The notes beneath the pieces were generated by a model. That model searched no databases. It saw only the letters and a program-made list of their open reading frames with translations, and had not been told where the DNA came from. The position numbers and the translations under genes were made by a program. From the NCBI GenBank assembly GCA_018713375.1, contig DVOV01000093.1:1-5209 (forward strand): a stretch of DNA of 5,209 bases, given 5' to 3'. Origin of the DNA: Candidatus Scatomorpha stercorigallinarum. Lineage in GTDB: Bacteria; Bacillota_A; Clostridia; Oscillospirales; Oscillospiraceae. Positions 1 through 5,209 of this stretch are shown in pieces (the first letter of the stretch is position 1; the number at the start of each line of letters is the position of its first letter).

Positions 1-15
1 CGCTCTCGTATCTCT

Positions 16-52
16 TGGCATTGAGAGGCACCGCCAGGCGCCTCTCAAGCCA
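16..52 (-). terminator. Strong stem-loop just after dnaE, possible weak or factor-assisted terminator
   Basis: In the dnaE transcript this segment starts 1 base after the TAG stop and folds into a long hairpin. Plus-strand bases 21-29 (TTGAGAGGC) pair perfectly with 40-48. Three more pairs (30-32 with 37-39, one of them G-U) close a four-base UGGC loop. Bases 16-19 pair with 49-52 after a single bulged base at 20. That gives about 16 pairs. No U run follows on the minus strand, and none follows on the plus strand either, so it is not a textbook intrinsic terminator. It may still end or slow transcription, or it may protect the 3' end of the mRNA or serve as a processing site. The pairing is seen directly; the role is inferred. 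Confidence 0.45.
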
Positions 53-53
53 G

Positions 54-3000
54 CTATCTTACTACGACGTTCCCCTCCCCCAGCATCTCGCCCAGCTCGG
101 CGATCAGCGAGGGGTGGATGCGGCACTCCGCACCCAGGCGCTTGCCCGTGTCCGCAAAAAAGACTATCATGCGCTCGTGCCCGGGGAACATCTCGCACAG
201 CAGCTCGATGCGCCGCATGACCTTCGCGTCGTAGCTCTTCAGGCGCAGCCAGAGCTTGCGCTCCTTGGGCGGGGCCTCGTCCGTGCCGCCGGGGCCGAGG
301 TCGGAGAGGGGCCTGATGGTGTCCACCATCAGCTGCGGCTCCTTTTCGTCGCGGACGCTGATGCGCCCGGTAACGAGCAGCGCGGCGTTGGCGGCGACGT
401 AGCCGCCGCCGGCGTCCAGCGCGCGCTGGAAGGCCAGCAGCTCCATGGTCCCCGTGTCGTCCTCCAGCTGGATGTAGGCCATCAGCGTGCCGTTTTTGGT
501 GGTGCGCGTGCGGCTGGACTCCACCACGCCCGCCAGCGTCACGCGCTGGCCGTCGATGTAGTCCTGCGGGCCGTCCTCGTTGGCAAAGTCCTCCAGTATG
601 GGCCCGATGGGCACGGCCCCCGCGCGGCGCGCGGCGTCCCGGTACTCGTCCATCGGGTGGCCGGAGAGGTAGAGGCCCGTCATCTCCTTTTCCATCGCCA
701 TCAGCTCGCGGCGGTCGAACTCCTCCACGTCCGGCACGGCCACCAGCGTGGCCTCGTCGGGCTTGCCCTCGTCAAAGCCGAAGAGGTCGAACTGCCCGGC
801 GATGTTGCTGCGGCCGTCGGCAGCGATGCTCTCCAGTATCAGGTCGAGCATCTGCAGCATGGCCCGCCGCTTCAGCCCCAGGCTGTCCATCGCGCCGGAC
901 TTGATAAGGCTCTCCACCGCGCGGCGGTTGAGCTCCTTGCCGCTCATGCGCCGGCAGAACTCCTCCAGGCCGCGGAAGGGCCCGTTCTGCTCGCGCTCGG
1001 CCACCAGCAGGGCGATGAACTTGGCGCCGATGTTCTTGATGGCCGTGAGGCCGAAGCGGATGTTGGCCCCGGCGACGGTGAAGTCCGCGCCGGACTCGTT
1101 CACGTCCGGCGGCAGCACCCTGATGCCCAGCTCGCGGCACTCGCCGATGTACTCGGCCACCTTGGTGGAGGAGTCGAGCACGCTGGTGAGCAGGGCGGAC
1201 ATGTATTCGCGCGGGTGGTGGCACTTCATGTACGCCGTGCGGTAGGCGACGATGGCGTAGGCCACGGCGTGGGACTTGTTGAAGGCGTAGCTGGCGAAGT
1301 CGAGTATCTCGTCGTAGATGCTGTTGGCGACGCTCTCGCTGATGCCGTTGGCCAGGCAGCCGGGGATGCCCCGGGCCTCGTCGCCGTGGATGAAGGCCCG
1401 CCGCTCGGCGTCGATGACGGCGTGCTTTTTTTTGCTCATGGCGCGGCGGATGTTGTCCGCCTGGCCCAGCGAGAAGCCGGCCAGCCGGCGGAAGATCTCG
1501 ATCACCTGCTCCTGATAGACGATGCAGCCGTAGGTGACGGAGAGTATCGGCTCCAGCGAGGGGTGCTTATAGCTTATCTTCTCCGGGTGGCCGCTGTTTT
1601 CAAGGAATTTCGGTATCGAATCCATGGGCCCGGGGCGGTAAAGGGCGATGATGGCCGTGATGTCCTCAACGCTCTTGGGCCCCAGGCGGGTGCAGACGCC
1701 CGTCATGCCCGCGCTCTCCAGCTGGAACACGCCCTCCGTGCGCCCGGCGCGCAGCATGGCGAAGGTGGCGCCGTCGTCCTCCGGCAGGCTGTTCACGTCG
1801 AAGCCCGGGTCGCTCCGGCGCACGAGCACGGCCGCGTCCTCCAGCACGGTGAGGTTGCGCAGGCCGAGGAAGTCCATCTTCAGCAGCCCCAGCTCCTCGA
1901 GCGTGGTCATCGTGTACTGCGTGACCACGCTCTCGTCGTTTTTCGCCAGCGGGACGTACTCGTAAACGGGACGCTCGGTGATCACCACGCCGGCGGCGTG
2001 GGTGCTGGCGTGGCGGGGCATGCCCTCCAGCGCGCGGGCGGTGTCGATCAGGCGGTGCAGCCGCTCGTCGCCGGCGTACATCTCCCGCAGCTGCTTTGAA
2101 AGGCGCATGGCCTCGTCCAGCGTCATACCCAGGGCGAAGGGCACCTGCTTGGCCACGGCGTCGCACTCGGCATAGCTGATGTCCAGCGCGCGCCCCGTGT
2201 CGCGGATGGCGGCGCGGGCGGCCATGGTGCCGAAGGTGACGATCTGCGCCACATGGTCGTGGCCGTATTTGCGGTTCACATAGTCGATGACCTCGCCGCG
2301 CCGGCGGACGCAGAAGTCGATGTCGATATCGGGCATGGACACGCGCTCGGGGTTCAGGAAGCGCTCGAAATAGAGGTTATATTTGATGGGGTCCACGTCC
2401 GTGATGTAAAGGCAGTAGCTGACCACGCTGCCGGCGGCGCTGCCGCGCCCCGGCCCCACGGGTATGCCCTGCCCCTTGGCGTAGCGGATGAAGTCGGAGA
2501 CGATGAGGAAATAGTCCACGAAGCCCATGCGGTGGATCATGTCCAGCTCGTAGTCGAGCCGCGCGCGCACCTCGCCCGCGTCGTTGGGATAGCGGCGCGC
2601 GAAGCCCTCCGCGCAGAGCTTCTGCAGATAGGCGTAGCCGTCCGTCTCCCCCTCCGGCAGCTGGAAGCGCGGCAGGTGGTAGTGCCCGAAGACGAAGTCG
2701 TAGCTGCATTTTTTGGCGATGAGCTCCGTGTTGTCCGCCGCCTCCGGCAGTTCCGGGAAGAGCGCTCGCATCTCCTGCTCGCTCTTCAAATAGAACTCGC
2801 GCGTCTCGAAGCGCATCCGCTCCGCGTCGTTGACGGTCTTGCCCGTCTGGATGCACATCAGCACATCCTGGAAATAGGCGTCGTCCCTGTCGATATAGTG
2901 CGCATCGTTCGTCAGCGCCAGGGGGATGCCCGTCTCGCGGTGGAGGCGGATGAGCCCCGCCGCGGCCTCGTTTTCCTCCTCGATGCCGTGGCGCTGTATC

Positions 3001-3515
3001 TCAAGATAAAAGTCGTCCCCAAAGTGCTCGCGCAGCTCCAGCGCGCGGGCCCTGGCCGCCTCGTACTGGCCGGAGACGAGCTTCTGCGGTATCTCCCCCG
3101 CCAGGCAGCCGGAGAGGCAGACGAGCCCCTCCGCGTGCTCATAGAGCAGCGGCCAGTCGATGCGCGGCTTGACGTAAAAGCCCTCCACGAAGCCCATTGA
3201 GACGAGGTAGCTCAGGTTTCGGTAGCCCGTCTCGTCCTTGCAGAGCAGTATGAGGTGGCTGTACTGGCTGTCCACGCCGTGTTCGCGGTCGGTGCGCGAC
3301 CGCGGCGCGACATAGACCTCGCAGCCGATGATGGGCTTTATCCCCTCGGCGCGGCAGGCCCTGTAAAAATTCACAGCGCCGTACATGACGCCGTGGTCGG
3401 TGATGGCGAGCGAGCTGAAGCCCAGCTCCTTCGCCCGCTTCACGAGGGGCTCTATCCGGCACTCCCCGTCGAGCAGGCTGTATTCCGTGTGCAGGTGCAG
3501 GTGGGTGAAGCCCAT
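54..3515 (-). CDS. dnaE: DNA polymerase III alpha subunit, DnaE (1153 aa)
   Basis: C-family replicative DNA polymerase that extends primers in the cytoplasm as part of the replisome. It is complete, and its length matches the E. coli-type family (about 1160 aa). The PHP domain covers about residues 3-275 (HLHLHTEYSLLDG at 5-17, TDHG at 40-42). The palm carries GPGRGSAAGS at 354-363 and PDIDIDF at 395-401. By family comparison the catalytic aspartates are D396, D398 and D548 (KMDFLGL). Finger motifs include ALYRPGPMD at 624-632 and FNKSHAVAYA at 745-754. A helix-hairpin-helix region lies at about 815-880, a clamp-binding QFDLF at 908-912, an OB fold at about 988-1070, and a short C-terminal domain follows. 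The ATG is supported by the PHP motif directly behind it and a good GGAGG site. It starts 3 bases after whiA stops. Bacillota usually also encode PolC, so DnaE may share replication with it; that gene is not in view. A run of eight A lies at codons 695-697. Confidence 0.98.
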   Translation of the reverse strand: MGFTHLHLHTEYSLLDGECRIEPLVKRAKELGFSSLAITDHGVMYGAVNFYRACRAEGIKPIIGCEVYVAPRSRTDREHGVDSQYSHLILLCKDETGYRNLSYLVSMGFVEGFYVKPRIDWPLLYEHAEGLVCLSGCLAGEIPQKLVSGQYEAARARALELREHFGDDFYLEIQRHGIEEENEAAAGLIRLHRETGIPLALTNDAHYIDRDDAYFQDVLMCIQTGKTVNDAERMRFETREFYLKSEQEMRALFPELPEAADNTELIAKKCSYDFVFGHYHLPRFQLPEGETDGYAYLQKLCAEGFARRYPNDAGEVRARLDYELDMIHRMGFVDYFLIVSDFIRYAKGQGIPVGPGRGSAAGSVVSYCLYITDVDPIKYNLYFERFLNPERVSMPDIDIDFCVRRRGEVIDYVNRKYGHDHVAQIVTFGTMAARAAIRDTGRALDISYAECDAVAKQVPFALGMTLDEAMRLSKQLREMYAGDERLHRLIDTARALEGMPRHASTHAAGVVITERPVYEYVPLAKNDESVVTQYTMTTLEELGLLKMDFLGLRNLTVLEDAAVLVRRSDPGFDVNSLPEDDGATFAMLRAGRTEGVFQLESAGMTGVCTRLGPKSVEDITAIIALYRPGPMDSIPKFLENSGHPEKISYKHPSLEPILSVTYGCIVYQEQVIEIFRRLAGFSLGQADNIRRAMSKKKHAVIDAERRAFIHGDEARGIPGCLANGISESVANSIYDEILDFASYAFNKSHAVAYAIVAYRTAYMKCHHPREYMSALLTSVLDSSTKVAEYIGECRELGIRVLPPDVNESGADFTVAGANIRFGLTAIKNIGAKFIALLVAEREQNGPFRGLEEFCRRMSGKELNRRAVESLIKSGAMDSLGLKRRAMLQMLDLILESIAADGRSNIAGQFDLFGFDEGKPDEATLVAVPDVEEFDRRELMAMEKEMTGLYLSGHPMDEYRDAARRAGAVPIGPILEDFANEDGPQDYIDGQRVTLAGVVESSRTRTTKNGTLMAYIQLEDDTGTMELLAFQRALDAGGGYVAANAALLVTGRISVRDEKEPQLMVDTIRPLSDLGPGGTDEAPPKERKLWLRLKSYDAKVMRRIELLCEMFPGHERMIVFFADTGKRLGAECRIHPSLIAELGEMLGEGNVVVR

Positions 3516-3518
3516 GGC

Positions 3519-4424
3519 TCACTTCCTCCCCGCGCCGGTCATGTCCACCAGCTTCTTCAGCCGGTGCCCGAGGCAGGACTTGGTCACATGCGGCTGGGAG
3601 ATGGCGGAGAGCTCCGAAAGGCTGGCCTCCGGGTATTCAAGGCGCAGCTGCGCCGCCTGCTGCAGCTTTTCCGGCAGGCTGCGCAGGCCGGTGCCCTCCT
3701 CGATGCGGCGGATGGCGGCCAGCTGCTCCTGCGCGGCGGCCACGGTCTTGTCGGCGTTGGCCGTGTCGCAGTTCACCTTGCGGTTGATGTCGTTGCGCAT
3801 CCCCTTCTCCACCTTGGCGGCCATCAGGCCCATGGCGGCGCGGGGCGCGCCCATGCTGGTGAGGAAGTCGGCTATGGCCTCCGACTGCTTGAAATAGGTG
3901 ACGTAGGCACGGCCGCGCTGCGCCTCCCCGGGGGCGAAGCCCAGCTCCAGCATCACGGAGTAGAACTCGCGGCTGACGCTGCGGTGCGAGGTGACGATCT
4001 CCAGGTGGTAGTCCTTCTCCGGGTCCGTGATGCTGCCCCCGGAGAGGAAGGCCCCGCGCACGAAGCTCGCCTTGCAGCAGTCGTTCTCCAGCACGCCGAG
4101 GTTGATGTGCAGCGCCAGCGTGTCCGTGGCCTCCGTGCCGAAGGCCCGGAAGACGGCCTGGATCTTCTCCGGGTCGGTGATGGTAAAGCTGCGCTTCCTG
4201 GTGGCGGAGGGCGCCGGCAGCTGGTCAAAGGTGACGCCGAAGGCCCGGCGGAAAAGCCGCGGCAGGGCCTCCGCCAGCTCCGCCCCGCCGGTGATGATGC
4301 GTATCTCCTGGGCGCTGAAGGTGTTGCAGAACAGCAGTATGCCATAGCACTCCGCCAGCGCGCAGCACTTCTTTTTCGGCTCCGAGCGCAGCAGCTCGGC
4401 CTTCGCTTCCGATGAAAATGACAT
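3519..4424 (-). CDS. whiA: DNA-binding protein WhiA (301 aa)
   Basis: WhiA is a DNA-binding protein, needed for sporulation in Streptomyces and tied to cell division and chromosome segregation in Bacillus. This one is complete and close to the usual length of about 310-325 aa. The N-terminal part (about 1-105) begins MSFSSEAKAELLR, typical of the family. The homing-endonuclease-like part covers about 115-210: VRGAFLSGG at 122-130 sits where LAGLIDADG would be, with G129 in place of the catalytic aspartate, so DNA cleavage is not expected. Next come the conserved MRNDINRKVNCDTAN (209-223) and LPEKLQQAAQLRLEYPEASLSEL (250-272 region). The C-terminal helix-turn-helix covers about 267-292 and ends in HRLKKL. 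Compared from memory with Bacillus, position 286 is G where N is common (SCLGHRL); this is a minor oddity. It lies 30 bases after yvcK and 3 bases before dnaE, in one operon. Confidence 0.97.
   Translation of the reverse strand: MSFSSEAKAELLRSEPKKKCCALAECYGILLFCNTFSAQEIRIITGGAELAEALPRLFRRAFGVTFDQLPAPSATRKRSFTITDPEKIQAVFRAFGTEATDTLALHINLGVLENDCCKASFVRGAFLSGGSITDPEKDYHLEIVTSHRSVSREFYSVMLELGFAPGEAQRGRAYVTYFKQSEAIADFLTSMGAPRAAMGLMAAKVEKGMRNDINRKVNCDTANADKTVAAAQEQLAAIRRIEEGTGLRSLPEKLQQAAQLRLEYPEASLSELSAISQPHVTKSCLGHRLKKLVDMTGAGRK
3525..3531 (-). promoter_or_regulatory. Ribosome binding site of dnaE, inside the end of whiA
   Basis: On the minus strand the bases read GGGGAGG, with GGAGG ending 9 bases before the dnaE ATG. 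The site overlaps the last codons of whiA, whose TGA stop lies between it and the start. Ribosomes ending on whiA therefore finish on top of the dnaE initiation region, which suggests translational coupling (inference). The site also fixes the dnaE start at 3515. Confidence 0.85.
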
Positions 4425-4430
4425 CTCTTT

Positions 4431-4436
4431 CTCCTT
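4431..4436 (-). promoter_or_regulatory. Ribosome binding site of whiA
   Basis: The minus strand reads AAGGAG, six bases (AAAGAG) before the ATG at 4424. It is a near-perfect Shine-Dalgarno at good spacing and settles the whiA start, which also gives the family's typical N-terminus. Confidence 0.88.
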
Positions 4437-4442
4437 ACGTAT

Positions 4443-4454
4443 GCGCCGTGGCGC
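4443..4454 (-). other. Small GC hairpin between yvcK and whiA
   Basis: Directly after the yvcK TAA, the transcript reads GCGC-CACG-GCGC: four G/C pairs with a four-base loop, ending 6 bases before the whiA ribosome binding site. It is too short and lacks a U run, so it should not stop transcription. It might slightly affect loading of ribosomes on whiA, or be chance in GC-rich DNA. The pairing is seen; any role is a guess. Confidence 0.25.
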
Positions 4455-5209
4455 TTATTCGTACACCCTGGTGTGCGACTTCTCCCTGTACGCGCGCAGC
4501 AGCTCGGCCGCCAGCGCGTCCGGGTCGTGGCGGATAACGCCGTTGCGCCAGGCGGCCACGGGGGCGTAGATGAGCCCTACGCCCAGCTCCTGCACGGCCG
4601 GCACGTCCACCGCCACGGGCTCCGCGCCCTCGCGGGCGTATTTTTCCCGCACTTCCGGCGGTATCTCCCCGCTGTTGGCGAGGCACCAGTCGAAGAGCCG
4701 CCGCCCGCTGTTCGAGAAAATGGCGCCTATGTGGTCGGAGGCCGTATAGCCCTCCGTCTCCCCGTCCTGCGTCATGATGTTGAGGACATATATGCGGAAA
4801 GCGTCCGAGTTTGCGACGGCCTCGGCCACGCCGGCGCAGAGCAGGTTGGGCATGATGCTCGTATAGAGGCTGCCCGGCCCGAGGACGATCATGTCCGCCT
4901 CGCCGATGGCCTCGAGCACCTCGTCCAGCGCCTGCGGGTGCGGCGGCACCAGGCGCACGCGCTCGATGCGCTTGTCCGTTCCCTTTTTGAACTCCGCGAT
5001 CAGCGACTCGCCCAGCACCTCCGTGCCGTCGTCAAAGTCCGCCGCCAGATAGACGCTCTCGTTCGTCACCGGCAGCACGCGCCCGGTGATGGCCAGCACG
5101 TCGCTCATCCTGCGCACGGCCTCGTCGAAGGTGTCCGACATACCGTTGAGCGCGGCCAGGAAGAGGTTGCCGAAGCTCTGCCCCTTGAGCACGCCCTCCG
5201 TGAAGCGGT
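4455..5209 (-). CDS. yvcK: YvcK/CofD-like family protein (gluconeogenesis factor), 3' part; start off the right edge
   Basis: YvcK proteins bind UDP-sugars such as UDP-GlcNAc and are needed for growth on gluconeogenic carbon sources and for normal cell-wall synthesis in Bacillus and relatives; they resemble CofD but are not known to carry out its transfer reaction. About 250 C-terminal residues are visible of a protein usually near 310-330 aa. Family motifs include GQSFGNLFLAALNG near the window edge, GPGSLYTSIMPNLL (about 4839-4880), NIMTQDGETEGYTASDH, and GVIRHDP near the end. The frame stays open to the edge, reading RFTEG before a GTG at 5190-5192; that GTG is therefore internal and not the start. 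No signal peptide or membrane segment is seen in the visible part. In Bacillota rapZ (yvcJ) normally lies just upstream, which would be outside this window. The whiA gene follows after 30 bases, as in most relatives. Confidence 0.95.
   Translation of the reverse strand, partial: RFTEGVLKGQSFGNLFLAALNGMSDTFDEAVRRMSDVLAITGRVLPVTNESVYLAADFDDGTEVLGESLIAEFKKGTDKRIERVRLVPPHPQALDEVLEAIGEADMIVLGPGSLYTSIMPNLLCAGVAEAVANSDAFRIYVLNIMTQDGETEGYTASDHIGAIFSNSGRRLFDWCLANSGEIPPEVREKYAREGAEPVAVDVPAVQELGVGLIYAPVAAWRNGVIRHDPDALAAELLRAYREKSHTRVYE

Noticed and set aside
620..645. GC-rich alternating run (gcgcggcgcgcggcg) as a structural or regulatory element
   Set aside because: It encodes the Ala/Arg-rich stretch AARRAG of DnaE (about residues 961-966) and is explained by codon choice.
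772..1224. Minus-strand open frame of 150 codons inside dnaE
   Set aside because: It is the -1 frame of dnaE and has low-complexity, arginine-rich composition. It is a shadow, relevant only if the A8 tract causes shifting. Other shifted frames inside dnaE and whiA (for example 1666-2166, 2377-2856, 3139-3522, 3953-4345) were dismissed for the same reason.
15..2099. Very long plus-strand open frame opposite dnaE (694 codons), with similar ones at 2253-3200 and 3255-4415
   Set aside because: All are in exact codon register with the minus-strand genes, so they only stop opposite TTA, CTA or TCA, which are rare here. The products are rich in H, V, A, G and R with no recognisable domain, while the minus strand encodes conserved proteins throughout.
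4443..4454. Intrinsic terminator between yvcK and whiA
   Set aside because: The stem is only four pairs and no U run follows; the whiA ribosome binding site comes right after.
5190..5192. GTG as a possible start of the yvcK-family gene
   Set aside because: The frame stays open upstream to the window edge with family-like sequence (RFTEG), and the protein would lack the N-terminal nucleotide-binding part. The gene is cut by the window edge.

Overview
The window holds three tightly packed genes, all read from the minus strand, so transcription runs from right to left: a yvcK-family gene (3' part only, its start lies beyond the right edge), a complete whiA, and a complete dnaE (DNA polymerase III alpha subunit). 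Nothing of note is read from the plus strand. All the DNA is accounted for by these genes except 30 bases between yvcK and whiA, 3 bases between whiA and dnaE, and 53 bases after dnaE.

The organism is probably a GC-rich member of the Clostridia, or a related Bacillota (Firmicutes) lineage. This is inferred from the yvcK-whiA neighbourhood, the strong AGGAG-type ribosome binding sites, the Bacillota-like WhiA and YvcK sequences, and the placement of dnaE next to them. The bases look about 60-65 % G+C by eye, and codons mostly end in G or C. In dnaE a hand count of isoleucine codons finds ATC far ahead, some ATA and no ATT. Genus cannot be told from this window.

Region by region: 4455-5209 is the end of yvcK (cell-wall and carbon-metabolism regulator that binds UDP-sugars). 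4425-4454 holds a tiny hairpin and the whiA ribosome binding site. 3519-4424 is whiA (DNA-binding protein with a dead homing-endonuclease fold). 54-3515 is dnaE, whose ribosome binding site lies inside the end of whiA. 1-53 carries a strong 16-pair stem-loop just after the dnaE stop, without a run of U.

The three genes look like one operon linking envelope and carbon state (YvcK), cell division and chromosome control (WhiA) and a replicative polymerase (DnaE). No promoter was found inside the window, so it should lie upstream of yvcK. I see no mobile element, CRISPR array, tRNA or rRNA, and no evidence of an undescribed system. The points most worth a second look are the post-dnaE stem-loop, an A8 tract forming an in-phase A-AAA-AAG slippery heptamer in dnaE, the complete set of PHP metal ligands, and a strict ATA-before-leucine codon context.
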